Shown piece after piece: positions 8,053 to 17,002 of a stretch of DNA of 51,684 nucleotides. Source of the DNA: Bauldia sp. Lineage in GTDB: Bacteria; Pseudomonadota; Alphaproteobacteria; Rhizobiales; Kaistiaceae. The stretch spans positions 1 to 51,684 of the forward strand of contig NZ_JAGRLA010000086.1 of NCBI RefSeq assembly GCF_020442045.1. Direction: 5' to 3'. Positions within the stretch are counted from its first letter, which is position 1; each line of letters opens with the position of its first letter. The notes under the pieces were generated by a model, which was given only the letters and a program-made list of their open reading frames with translations, had not been told where the DNA came from and did not search any database. The position numbers were made by a program, and so were the translations under genes.

Positions 8053-9192
8053 ATGTCCCTCAAACTGTCTTCCCTCGCCCTCGGTGGCGCCGCGCTCTGC
8101 TTCGCGCTTGGCGCGACCCAGGCTTTCGCGGCCGATGCGACGGCCATCGCCGATGCCCTCGTTGCCGCCATGCAGTCGGGCGACAACACGACCGCCAAAT
8201 ATGAAGGCGCCACCGCGATCGGCGACGACGTGACGGTCACCGGCTTTACCGCCACCAACCCGAATGGCGGCGTCATCACCATCCCGACCATCACCATCGC
8301 CAATGCCCAGCCGCGCGATCCGGGCGGCTTCACCGCCAGCGCCATGACCTTCGACAACGGCAAGGTCGTCGACAGCGACACCAACGTCACCTGGCAGATG
8401 GGCTCGCTCAAGGACGCAACCGTCCCGTCGCCCGCCGAGATCAAGGCCAAGGCCCATATCCGTCCCTTCAGCGAAGTCACGCTCACCGGGTTGTCGATTT
8501 TGGGCAGCGACATGCCCGCCGCGCTCGACATCGGATCGCTCGGCGTCGCCATCGACATCGACGACAAGGGCAATCCGCGCGACTTCGACATGAAGGTCGC
8601 GTCGATCAGCATTCCCCCGGAGGTCTTCGCCGCGGACCCGCAGCAGAAGGCGATCCTTGACGAACTCGGCTATACCGACGGCTTCACGGTCAACCTCAAT
8701 GTCGCCGGCGCCTATGAGACCGAAGGCGATGTCCTGACGCTGCGCGGATTCACGCTTGATACCGTCGACGTTGGCAAGCTGGCGATCGCCGGCAAGTTCA
8801 ACGGCGTCTCGCTCGGCGACATCATGCAGGGCAAGGATCCCGGTGACGCCGGCAAGGACGGCGCCCTTGAGAACCTGAGCATCCGCTTCGACAATGCCGG
8901 TGTCGTCGAGCGTGTCCTCGACATGCAGGCCAAGATGATGGGCGTCCAGCGCCAGGATGTCGTCACCCAGTTCGCCGGTGCCCTGCCGTTCATGCTGAAC
9001 TTCATCGGCAATCCGGCCTTCCAGGACAAGGTGGCCAAGGCCGGCGCAGCGTTCCTCAACGACCCCAAGTCGATCTCCATCACCGTGTCGCCGGCGCAGC
9101 CGGTCAAGTTCGTGGAGATCATGGGCACCGCCAACCAGGCGCCGCAGACCCTTCCCGACATGCTTGCGGTCGACGTGGTTGCCAATAACTGA
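8053..9192 (+). CDS. Exported protein, paralogue of the next gene
   Basis: A protein of 379 residues with a signal peptide (LALGGAALCFALGATQAFAAD). AAGGAGGT precedes the ATG at 8053 and is one of the best ribosome sites in the window, implying high expression. The mature part is beta-rich, with alternating short hydrophobic strands. Its C-terminal third (LGYTDGFTVNLNVAGAYETE through QFAGALPFMLNF to ISITVSPAQPVKFVEIM) aligns by eye with the C-terminal part of the 9274 product, so the two are paralogues. I recognise no named family; both resemble proteins that form long beta layers in the periplasm. A hairpin terminator follows. Confidence 0.75.
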   Translation: MSLKLSSLALGGAALCFALGATQAFAADATAIADALVAAMQSGDNTTAKYEGATAIGDDVTVTGFTATNPNGGVITIPTITIANAQPRDPGGFTASAMTFDNGKVVDSDTNVTWQMGSLKDATVPSPAEIKAKAHIRPFSEVTLTGLSILGSDMPAALDIGSLGVAIDIDDKGNPRDFDMKVASISIPPEVFAADPQQKAILDELGYTDGFTVNLNVAGAYETEGDVLTLRGFTLDTVDVGKLAIAGKFNGVSLGDIMQGKDPGDAGKDGALENLSIRFDNAGVVERVLDMQAKMMGVQRQDVVTQFAGALPFMLNFIGNPAFQDKVAKAGAAFLNDPKSISITVSPAQPVKFVEIMGTANQAPQTLPDMLAVDVVANN

Positions 9193-9201
9193 TGCTGACG
9201 C

Positions 9202-9233
9202 GGTCCCGGTCTCCGAAGGAGGCCGGGACCTTT
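9202..9233 (+). terminator. Rho-independent-like terminator
   Basis: GGTCCCGGTCTCC pairs with GGAGGCCGGGACC (one G-T wobble) around a GAA loop, and TTT follows. The 13-bp stem directly after the stop of the 8053 gene fits a terminator or an attenuator before the paralogue at 9274. Confidence 0.7.
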
Positions 9234-9273
9234 CTGCCAAGGGGGTGCCGCTACCCCTTCAGAGAGTGATTCG

Positions 9274-11400
9274 ATGATGTCGCGATACCGCCTCGCCCTT
9301 GCCGGGGCTCTTCTGCTTCTTCCCCAGATCGCGGTCGCGGAGGAACCGGTCGAGACCGCGCTGCGCGAAAAGGTGGCGGCCATCGATGCCCTGCCCGACT
9401 GGTCGGCCAGCTACGGCTGGCTGAACTACGATCCGTCGACCGACACGGCGACCCTGATCGATTTCGTCGCCCGCACCGAGACCCTCGGCACCGAAATCTC
9501 GATCGCCAAGCTGACGGTCGACGGCTATTCGGCGTCGCCCGACGGCAGCTTCACGGTCAAGTCGGTGCTCGCCGACGGGGGCGTGGTGAAGCTTGGCTTC
9601 GCCACCATCGAAATCGGCGACCTCGGCATCGAAAACCTCTTCGTCCCGTTGATGGATGAGGTGGCCTTCGTGCCGAGCAAGCCCCTCACCTCGATGGTCA
9701 AGCTCTACGGCGAAGCCCTCAAGGCGCGGTTCGATCGCGCCCGCGTCGGCTCGGTCGCCGTGGTCGAGACGCTCGACGGCGTCGAGACCCGCATCACCTA
9801 CGACCACCTTCGCCTCGACGGTTTCGGGGACGGCAAGCTGGCGTCGATGCGCGCCGGCCCGATCCGCATGGAATCCCCGTCCCCCCAGGGCCTGGTCAAC
9901 ACCACGATCGGCAGTATCGAGGGCAGCGACATGGACCTCGCCGCCTTTGTCCGGGTCTACGATCCCGATCTCTACGCGGGTGGCGTCGGCGACATGGTCT
10001 GGCACCAGGGTATCGGTGTCGCTTCCTACAACGACGTCGAAATGGACATGACCGGTATCCGGCTGCTGATCGACAGCGTCGTCGTCGAGGATACCCGTGT
10101 CCGCCAGCCGCCGGTCCCCTTCGGTTTCTTCCTCGATTCGGTGATGGTCGCGCCGGACATGCCGGATGCGCTGGCGCAACAGCTCGCGCTCCGGCACCTG
10201 CCCGGCCTCCTCGGCTCGTGGTCATTCGGGCGGATCGGCGTCAACGGCTTCACCATCGATGCCACCGGCATCGACCGGTTCTCTTTCGACCATTTCTCGC
10301 TGACCGACGCTTCGGTCGACGGCCTCGGGGAAATCGCGATCGAAGGGCTCGAGGCCGCGATCCGCGGCCAGTTCGCGATGCGACTCGGCCGTTTCGCGAT
10401 CGGCGACATGCCCTTCGGCGGAATCGATGGCCTGACGCGGCTGGTCGAGACGATCGGCAGGGGCCAGGATCCCGACCCCGAATCCTTCGCCCCAAAGGTC
10501 GGAAGCGTCGAGCTCGCGGGTCTCGAAGTCCAGACCCCGGACATCGACCGGATGAGCCTCGACCGGTTCTCCGTCGTGTCGTCGGACTATGTCGGCTACA
10601 TCCCGTCCCGAACGAGGGCCGAGCTGGCCGGGCTCAAGATGCCCACCTCGGCCGTCGAAGACCGCCAGGCGCGCCAGCTCCTCGAGCGCTTCGGCTACGA
10701 GGAGCTTGATTTCAACCTCTTCGCCGACACCGAATGGGACCCGAACAGCGACGTATTAACCGTCAAGGATCTCAGCTTCGGCCTCAAGCAGGTCGGCAAT
10801 GTCGCGCTTCATTTCGCTCTCGGCGGCCTGCCGATCGCCGCGTTTTCCGACGAAAAGGCGCTCGAGCAGGCCCTGCCGAACCTGACCCTTCTCAATGGCG
10901 AGGTGACCTTCACCGACGAGACCATCGTCGGCAACGCGCTGGTGCTCGCCGGAGAGCAGCTTGGCATGTCCGTGCCGCTCGAGATGTTTCGCAAGCAGTT
11001 TGCCGGCGCGATACCCTTCCTGATGTCGATCGCCACGGCCAGCGATCCGGCACTGGCGGCGCTGGTCCGGCAGTCCGGCCTGATGAAGGACCTGACGCCC
11101 GCGGTGGTCGAGCTGGTCGCGGCACCCGGCGGCTCGATCACCTTCACCGTCGACCCGCCGTCGCCCGTGAAGGTGATGAGCATTCCGGACGTGGTTTCGA
11201 AGACGCCGGAGAAGCTCGTCGATCTCCTCGGCCTCACCATCACCGGCAAGGCAGGCGAGCCGCCGGCTCCGCCGCCCGGACCTGAACCGGCAAACCCGGC
11301 TCCCGCCCCGGCACCGGGGGTCGAGGAAACGCCGGCGCCCGAGTCTCCGCCACCCGGCGCCTCGGAGCCTCCGGCGGCGACGCAGCAGCCGCCCAACTGA
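9274..11400 (+). CDS. Large exported beta-rich protein, paralogue of the 8053 product
   Basis: A 708-residue protein with a signal peptide (LALAGALLLLPQIAVAEE), probably periplasmic. It appears to contain at least two repeats of a domain of about 300 residues. The last copy (about residues 475-645, LGYEELDF-type start as FGYEELDFNLFADTEW, ending ITFTVDPPSPVKVMSI) matches the C-terminal third of the 8053 product. The last 50 residues are a Pro/Ala/Glu-rich linker-like tail (PPAPPPGPEPANPAPAPAPG) that looks disordered. No enzyme motif was found. The gene is separated from its paralogue by a hairpin and converges on aspS. Function unknown. Confidence 0.75.
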   Translation: MMSRYRLALAGALLLLPQIAVAEEPVETALREKVAAIDALPDWSASYGWLNYDPSTDTATLIDFVARTETLGTEISIAKLTVDGYSASPDGSFTVKSVLADGGVVKLGFATIEIGDLGIENLFVPLMDEVAFVPSKPLTSMVKLYGEALKARFDRARVGSVAVVETLDGVETRITYDHLRLDGFGDGKLASMRAGPIRMESPSPQGLVNTTIGSIEGSDMDLAAFVRVYDPDLYAGGVGDMVWHQGIGVASYNDVEMDMTGIRLLIDSVVVEDTRVRQPPVPFGFFLDSVMVAPDMPDALAQQLALRHLPGLLGSWSFGRIGVNGFTIDATGIDRFSFDHFSLTDASVDGLGEIAIEGLEAAIRGQFAMRLGRFAIGDMPFGGIDGLTRLVETIGRGQDPDPESFAPKVGSVELAGLEVQTPDIDRMSLDRFSVVSSDYVGYIPSRTRAELAGLKMPTSAVEDRQARQLLERFGYEELDFNLFADTEWDPNSDVLTVKDLSFGLKQVGNVALHFALGGLPIAAFSDEKALEQALPNLTLLNGEVTFTDETIVGNALVLAGEQLGMSVPLEMFRKQFAGAIPFLMSIATASDPALAALVRQSGLMKDLTPAVVELVAAPGGSITFTVDPPSPVKVMSIPDVVSKTPEKLVDLLGLTITGKAGEPPAPPPGPEPANPAPAPAPGVEETPAPESPPPGASEPPAATQQPPN

Positions 11401-11424
11401 TCGGGTGGAGACCGGCCGCCTGCC

Positions 11425-13215
11425 CTATTCGGGCAGGTTGAGCCGGATATGCAATTCGCCGAGCTGGCGGGCGCCAACCTCGGACGGCGCCCGCATCATC
11501 AGGTCCTCCGCCCGCTGGTTCATCGGGAAGAGCGTGACCTCGCGCAGGTTCTCCTCGCCGCAGAGCAGCATGACGATGCGGTCGATTCCCGGCGCGATGC
11601 CGCCATGCGGCGGCGCTCCATACTGAAGCGCGTTCAGCATCCCGCCGAACTTGTCGGTCAGCACCGACTCGTCGTGACCGGCGATGGCGAAGGCCTTCCT
11701 CATGATCTCCGGCTTGTGGTTCCGGATCGCGCCCGAGGAAAGCTCGATGCCGTTGCAGACGATGTCATACTGGATCGCCTTGATCGACAGGATGGTGTCG
11801 GTGTCGGACGGATCGAGCGCGAGGAAGGCCTCGTGGTCATAGTTCGGCATCGAGAAAGGATTGTGCGAGAACTCGACCTGCTTGAGGTCGTCATTCCACT
11901 CGTACATCGGAAAGTCGACGATCCAGCAGAAGGCGAAGGCATTCTCGTCGATCAGCTTGAGCTCCCGGCCGATCCGCTGCCGTGCCGTGCCGGCGAAGAC
12001 ATGGTGCTTGGCCGGATGGCCGCAGACGAAGAAGACCGCGTCGTTGTCGCCGAGGCGCAGCCTGTCGCGGATCGCCTCGGTCCGCTCCGGGCCGATATTC
12101 TTGGCGATCGGGCCGGCGCCCTCGCCGTCGTCGCGGAAGAAGATATAGCCGAGCCCCGGCTGGCCCTCTCCTTGCGCCCAGGAATTCATCCGGTCGCAGA
12201 AGGCCCGGCTGCCGCCGGTCGGCGCGGGGATCGCCCAGACCTCGACCGTCGGATCGGCGGCGATCTGGCTGGCGAAGACCTTGAATCCGGAATCGCGGAA
12301 ATGCTCGGTGACGTCCGCCATTTCGATCGGGTTGCGGAGATCGGGCTTGTCCGAGCCGTATTTGGCGATCGCCTCGGCATAGGGGATGCGCGGAAAGCTC
12401 CCGCTGACCGTCCGCCCCTCGGCGAATTCGACGAAGAGGTCGCGCATCACCGGCTCGACCGCGTTGAAGACGTCCTCCTGCTCGACGAAGCTCATCTCGA
12501 TATCGAGCTGGTAGAATTCGCCCGGCGAGCGGTCGGCGCGCGCATCCTCGTCCCGGAAACAGGGCGCGATCTGGAAGTAGCGGTCGAAGCCCGCGATCAT
12601 GGTCAGCTGCTTGAACTGCTGGGGTGCCTGGGGCAGCGCGTAGAACTTGCCCGGATGGAGGCGAGACGGCACGAGGAAGTCGCGCGCGCCTTCCGGAGAC
12701 GAGGCGGTCAGGATCGGTGTCTGGAACTCGAAGAAGCCCGCGTCGCGCATCCGGCGGCGGATCGATGAGATGATCTCCGACCGCTTCATGATGTTCTGGT
12801 GGAGCTTTTCGCGCCGGAGGTCGAGGAAGCGGTATTTGAGCCGCGTCTCCTCGGGATATTCCTGGTCGCCGAAGACCGGCAGCGGCAGCTCGCCCGCCTG
12901 TGACAGGACCTCGATCTCGCGGATGAAGACCTCGACCTCGCCGGTCGGCAGGTTGGGATTGATCGTCTCGGCGGTGCGCGCCTTCACCTCGCCGTCGATG
13001 CGGATCACCCATTCCGCGCGTACCATCTCGGCGAGCTTGAAGGCGGCGGAGTCAGGATCGGCGACGCATTGCGTCAGGCCATAGTGGTCCCTGAGGTCGA
13101 TGAACAGCAGCCCGCCATGGTCGCGCACCCGGTGCACCCAGCCCGACACACGGACGGTTTCGCCGACATTGGCGGTGCGGAGATCGCCGCAGGTATGGGT
13201 CCGATAGCGGTGCAT
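11425..13215 (-). CDS. aspS: Aspartyl-tRNA synthetase
   Basis: A class II aminoacyl-tRNA synthetase of 596 residues, the normal length for the bacterial type. It charges tRNA-Asp in the cytoplasm. The N-terminal OB-fold ([23 protein letters not shown]) binds the anticodon. The catalytic domain includes [32 protein letters not shown] (motif 2) and [16 protein letters not shown] (motif 3). The bacterial GAD insertion domain lies between motifs 2 and 3. Alphaproteobacterial enzymes of this type may also charge tRNA-Asn, and the sequence alone does not decide this. The gene is divergent from rnd, as in many relatives. Confidence 0.97.
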   Translation of the reverse strand: MHRYRTHTCGDLRTANVGETVRVSGWVHRVRDHGGLLFIDLRDHYGLTQCVADPDSAAFKLAEMVRAEWVIRIDGEVKARTAETINPNLPTGEVEVFIREIEVLSQAGELPLPVFGDQEYPEETRLKYRFLDLRREKLHQNIMKRSEIISSIRRRMRDAGFFEFQTPILTASSPEGARDFLVPSRLHPGKFYALPQAPQQFKQLTMIAGFDRYFQIAPCFRDEDARADRSPGEFYQLDIEMSFVEQEDVFNAVEPVMRDLFVEFAEGRTVSGSFPRIPYAEAIAKYGSDKPDLRNPIEMADVTEHFRDSGFKVFASQIAADPTVEVWAIPAPTGGSRAFCDRMNSWAQGEGQPGLGYIFFRDDGEGAGPIAKNIGPERTEAIRDRLRLGDNDAVFFVCGHPAKHHVFAGTARQRIGRELKLIDENAFAFCWIVDFPMYEWNDDLKQVEFSHNPFSMPNYDHEAFLALDPSDTDTILSIKAIQYDIVCNGIELSSGAIRNHKPEIMRKAFAIAGHDESVLTDKFGGMLNALQYGAPPHGGIAPGIDRIVMLLCGEENLREVTLFPMNQRAEDLMMRAPSEVGARQLGELHIRLNLPE

Positions 13216-13583
13216 GGGGGTCCGTCGGTTTTGTTGAGAGAGACAGGCGGCCCGGCATTGCCGGCCGGCGCGAGAAAACGCATGCGCGCCCCGCGTTTGT
13301 CAAGCGTCGCACGACGAGGGAGGACACCCGCCGGCGGTTCGCCACCCGGTTCCAATGCCCCGCGACACGGAGACCGGGCGGAATCCCGTGACGAGGTCCT
13401 CACCGGCGACCTTGCCAACCGAATTCGGACCGACGGACATCGATATCGGAATCCCTAGCTATTCCTGATAGATCGCGCCGACAGCTCATGTCGTTTCTTG
13501 CCGACCGGCGAATTTGTCCCGGAATTGGTCGAAAGCACCGCGCGATTGGCGACAATCCCGGTCCGCTGGGTTATAGGAGTTCC
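13216..13583. other. Intergenic region between aspS and rnd
   Basis: A gap of 368 bases between two divergent housekeeping genes. It presumably holds both promoters. I see no repeat, hairpin, RNA gene or recognisable operator in it, and the short open frames are not convincing. Confidence 0.6.
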
Positions 13584-14759
13584 ATGTCAATCATCACCAA
13601 AACCGCCGATCTGGCGGCAGTCTGCAAGCGTTTGGCCAGGTTCGACTTCGTCACCGTCGACACCGAATTCATGCGGGAAACGACCTATTGGCCGAAACTC
13701 TGCGTCATCCAGATGGCGAGCCCCGAAGAAGCGGTCATCATTGACGCGCTGTCGCCGGATCTCGACCTTCTGCCATTCTTCGAGCTGATGAAGAATGAGG
13801 AAGTGATCAAAGTCTTTCATGCCGCGCGACAGGACATCGAGATCGTCTTCCACCTCGGCGGCCTGGTGCCTCACCCGGTCTTCGATACCCAGGTGGCGGC
13901 CATGGTCTGCGGCTTCGGCGATTCGATCAGCTACGACCAGCTCGTCCAGCGGGTGACCGGCGCCAGGCTGGACAAGTCCTCGCGGTTCACCGACTGGAGC
14001 CGGCGCCCGTTGACCGCGCGGCAGCAGGAATACGCCCTCGCCGACGTCACCCATCTCCGCGACGTGTTCAAGTCGCTTGCCGCGCGGCTTGAAAAGCAGG
14101 GCCGGACCGAATGGGTTCGGGAGGAAATGGAAATCCTGACCTCGCCGACAACCTACCAGATGGATCCGGGATCAGCCTGGAAACGGCTGAAGATGCGGGT
14201 AAGGAAGCCGATCGAGCTGGCGGTCCTGCAGGAGGTGGCGGCCTGGCGGGAACGGGAAGCCCAGTCGCGCGACGTACCCCGCGGCCGCGTCATCAAGGAC
14301 GACGCCATCTACGAGATCGCCCAGCAACAGCCGGCTACCGCCGCGGCCCTCGGCCAGTTGCGGACAATTCCGAAAGGCTTCGAGCGATCGCGCGCGGCGG
14401 AGGACATTCTTGCCGCGGTCGACCGCGCCATGGCGACCCCGAAGGATGCCCTGCCCCGCGTGCCGAAGGCACGGCCGGCGACCAACGGCAGTGGCGCGGC
14501 GGTCGACCTGCTCAAGGTCCTGCTCAAGATGACCAGCGAGAACCACGGCGTCGCCGCCAAGGTCATCGCCACCGTCGACGATCTCGAGGCGATCGCATCC
14601 GACGACCAGGCCGACGTCCCGGCATTGCAGGGCTGGCGGCGGGAACTGTTCGGCGACAAGGCGCTCAAGCTCAAACGGGGCGACATGGCCCTGGCCGTCA
14701 GGCGCAACCAGGTCATCGCGATCGACGAATCGGGCGGCAACCGGGGCTCGCCGCGCTAG
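13584..14759 (+). CDS. rnd: Ribonuclease D
   Basis: A 391-residue 3'-5' exoribonuclease that trims tRNA precursors and other small structured RNAs. The DEDDy exonuclease domain is visible: [11 protein letters not shown] (Asp, Glu), [15 protein letters not shown] (Asp) and [12 protein letters not shown] (Tyr, Asp). An HRDC domain follows, around [29 protein letters not shown]. The ATG at 13584, preceded by GGAGTTCC, gives the usual length of about 385-390; the longer upstream frame is not supported by family length. It lies 16 bases before the DUF389 gene. Confidence 0.95.
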   Translation: MSIITKTADLAAVCKRLARFDFVTVDTEFMRETTYWPKLCVIQMASPEEAVIIDALSPDLDLLPFFELMKNEEVIKVFHAARQDIEIVFHLGGLVPHPVFDTQVAAMVCGFGDSISYDQLVQRVTGARLDKSSRFTDWSRRPLTARQQEYALADVTHLRDVFKSLAARLEKQGRTEWVREEMEILTSPTTYQMDPGSAWKRLKMRVRKPIELAVLQEVAAWREREAQSRDVPRGRVIKDDAIYEIAQQQPATAAALGQLRTIPKGFERSRAAEDILAAVDRAMATPKDALPRVPKARPATNGSGAAVDLLKVLLKMTSENHGVAAKVIATVDDLEAIASDDQADVPALQGWRRELFGDKALKLKRGDMALAVRRNQVIAIDESGGNRGSPR

Positions 14760-14775
14760 CCGACGGGGACCGCCC

Positions 14776-15771
14776 ATGTCGCTACGCCTCATCCTGGCGA
14801 TCTTCCCCGACCCGCTGGCCGAGCGGATTCGATCGGCGGCCGAGGGCTGCGAGCCGATCGACCTCAAGATCGAGGAAGGCGGCGACGACGGACTGCACAC
14901 CGCCGAGATCGTCGTCTCGGCCGACAATTCGCAGAAGGTGCTCGATGCCCTGCAATCCTCGCTCGAAGGCGAGGACGGGTGGCGGATCAACGTGCTGCCG
15001 GTCGAGGCAACGTTGCCGCGCCTGTCGGAGGAGGAGGTCAAGCGGCAGGAGTCGAACCGATCGACTGCCGCGCGCGAGGAGCTCTACGAGGATGTCGCAA
15101 GCGGAGCGCGCGTCGACGAGAACTACATCGTCCTGACGTTGATTTCCGCGGTGGTCGCCGCCATCGGCCTCAACGAGGACAACGTCGCCGTGATCATCGG
15201 CGCCATGGTGATCGCGCCCCTGCTCGGCCCGAATCTCGCATTTTCGCTTGGCGCCGCCCTCGGCGATCTCACCCTGATGCGCCGGGCCGCCGTAACCTCG
15301 ATCACCGGCGTCGCGATCACGCTTGCCCTGTCCGTGCTGGTCGGCCTCGTGGTGCCGGCGAACATGGAGAGCGCGGAACTGCTGAGGCGGACGCATGTCT
15401 GGTACGGCGACGTCGTCCTCGCTTTCGCCTCCGGCGTCGCCGCCTCCCTGTCGATCACCTCGCGGCTGGCGAGCACGCTGGTCGGCGTCATGGTCGCCGT
15501 TGCGCTGATGCCTCCGGCGGTCGCGGCCGGCTTCCTTGCCGGCGGCGGCAACTTCGCCAGTGCCTTCAGCGCCCTGATCCTGCTCGCCACCAACGTCGTC
15601 TGCCTCAACCTCAGCAGTCAGCTCGTCTTCATCTGGAAGGGCATACGGCCGCGGCGGTGGCTTGAGCGGCGTGCCGCGAAGAATGCCGTCCGCACCAATC
15701 TGGTCGTGCTGGGCGTCCTCGTGATCGTGCTGATAGCGATCATCTACGTGTGGACGCGCCTGTTTGAATAG
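14776..15771 (+). CDS. DUF389 / TIGR00341-type membrane protein
   Basis: A 331-residue integral membrane protein. A cytoplasmic N-terminal domain of about 100 residues is followed by about six hydrophobic segments beginning at ENYIVLTLISAVVAAIGLNEDN and including VAVIIGAMVIAPLLGPNLAFSLG, the family hallmark. The last helix (VVLGVLVIVLIAIIYVWTRLF) is close to the C-terminus. I recall no established biochemical role for the family. It starts 16 bases after rnd and could share its transcript, although the two have no obvious functional link. Confidence 0.85.
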   Translation: MSLRLILAIFPDPLAERIRSAAEGCEPIDLKIEEGGDDGLHTAEIVVSADNSQKVLDALQSSLEGEDGWRINVLPVEATLPRLSEEEVKRQESNRSTAAREELYEDVASGARVDENYIVLTLISAVVAAIGLNEDNVAVIIGAMVIAPLLGPNLAFSLGAALGDLTLMRRAAVTSITGVAITLALSVLVGLVVPANMESAELLRRTHVWYGDVVLAFASGVAASLSITSRLASTLVGVMVAVALMPPAVAAGFLAGGGNFASAFSALILLATNVVCLNLSSQLVFIWKGIRPRRWLERRAAKNAVRTNLVVLGVLVIVLIAIIYVWTRLFE

Positions 15772-15890
15772 GCTCGGCGGGCGGCCTGGTCCGCCTCATC
15801 TTGTCTCGCCCGGATGCTGGGGGTTGCCAGCGGACAAATCATACGACAATTTGTCCCTATCAATCGGAACCGGACCGACCCGATTCAAAA

Positions 15891-15920
15891 AGACGTTCCG
15901 AGAAAAGACGTTCCGAGAAG
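15891..15920 (+). repeat. Tandem 15-base duplication in the ABC operon leader
   Basis: AGACGTTCCGAGAA is repeated twice with a period of exactly 15 bases (15891-15905 and 15906-15920), differing only in the last base. It sits 27 bases upstream of the start of the sugar-binding protein gene. It may be a recent slippage duplication. Confidence 0.75.
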
Positions 15921-15946
15921 ACGCTTACCAACCGGAGGAAACGAAA

Positions 15947-16975
15947 ATGTCTGGAGATTTCGAGCTCGATTCGCAATCACGGCGCGAGTTTTTCAAGAAA
16001 GCCGGCGGTTCGGCCGCCGCCCTCGCCGCGCTTGCCGGCATGGGCGTGTCGCCCGCCATGGCCGAAGCCATGGTCGTCGGCATGTCCGAAAAGCCGCTGA
16101 AGGCGGCATTTTCCAACGCCGGCCTGCAAGCAACCTGGTGTGCCCAGGGCAAGGCCGCGGCCGAGTATTGGGGCAAGCTCTTCAACGTCGAGGTCACCTG
16201 GTTCGACGGTCAGCTTGACGCCGTGAAGCAGCGCGCCGCCATCGACAACATGGCCTCGCAGGACTGGGACTTCGTCGCCATCCAGGCCTTCGGCATCGGT
16301 ACCCTTACCGCCCCGGTCAACAAGATGATCGAAAAGGGCATCCCGGTGATCGACCTCGACACGCTGATCGCGCCGCTCGACACGATCAACGTCCACACCT
16401 TCCTCGCCCCGGACAACGAGTTCATGGGTGCCTCGATGACCCAGGCTCTGGTCACCGCGATGGGCGGCAAGGGCACCATGGTCATGACCCAGGGCGCCCT
16501 CGGACATACCGGTGCGCAGGGCCGTGCCAAGGGCTTCGAGTCGGTGGTCAGCCAGTATCCGGACATCGAGGTCCTCGACACCCAGCCGGCCGACTGGGAC
16601 GTATCCAAGGTCGCCCGCATCTGGGAGACGCTGCTCACCAAGTATCCGGTGATCAACGGCGCCTTCTTCCACAATGACGACATGGCGCTCGCCGCCTATG
16701 AGGTCATGAAGCGTCACAACCGGACCGAGACGCTGATCGGCGGCGTCGACGCCATGCCCCCGGCGATCGAGGCGGTGCTCGACGGCCGCATGCTCGGCAC
16801 CGTCCGCAACCCGTCCTGCCGTATCCACGGCGGCGCGATCGTGGCCGGCGTGTCGGCGGTTGCCGGCGAGAAGACCGGCGACGGCATCCCGAAGAACATC
16901 GTCACCGACGGTCCGGTCGTCACCAAGGCGAATGGCGAAGGCATGCTGTGGATGGAAAGCCACTACCTCATCTAG
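15947..16975 (+). CDS. Tat-exported sugar-binding protein of a CUT2 ABC transporter
   Basis: A 342-residue periplasmic binding protein of the ribose/galactose type (Peripla_BP_4). It carries a twin-arginine signal: SRREFFK followed by a hydrophobic stretch and SPAMAEA, so it is exported folded. The binding-fold features include PVIDLDT, HNDDMALAAYEVMKR and IGGVDAMPPAIEAVLDG. GGAGGAA lies just before the ATG at 15947, which supports this start over longer frames. It begins a three-gene operon (binding protein, ATPase, permease). The substrate is unknown; the family mostly takes pentoses, hexoses or related compounds. Confidence 0.88.
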   Translation: MSGDFELDSQSRREFFKKAGGSAAALAALAGMGVSPAMAEAMVVGMSEKPLKAAFSNAGLQATWCAQGKAAAEYWGKLFNVEVTWFDGQLDAVKQRAAIDNMASQDWDFVAIQAFGIGTLTAPVNKMIEKGIPVIDLDTLIAPLDTINVHTFLAPDNEFMGASMTQALVTAMGGKGTMVMTQGALGHTGAQGRAKGFESVVSQYPDIEVLDTQPADWDVSKVARIWETLLTKYPVINGAFFHNDDMALAAYEVMKRHNRTETLIGGVDAMPPAIEAVLDGRMLGTVRNPSCRIHGGAIVAGVSAVAGEKTGDGIPKNIVTDGPVVTKANGEGMLWMESHYLI

Positions 16976-17002
16976 GATATCCTCGGCATTTGAAGTCGTA
17001 CG

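Noticed and set aside
11419..11437. CCTGCCC/GGGCAGG hairpin at the aspS stop, considered as a terminator
   Set aside because: The stem includes the aspS stop region and no T tract follows on either strand.
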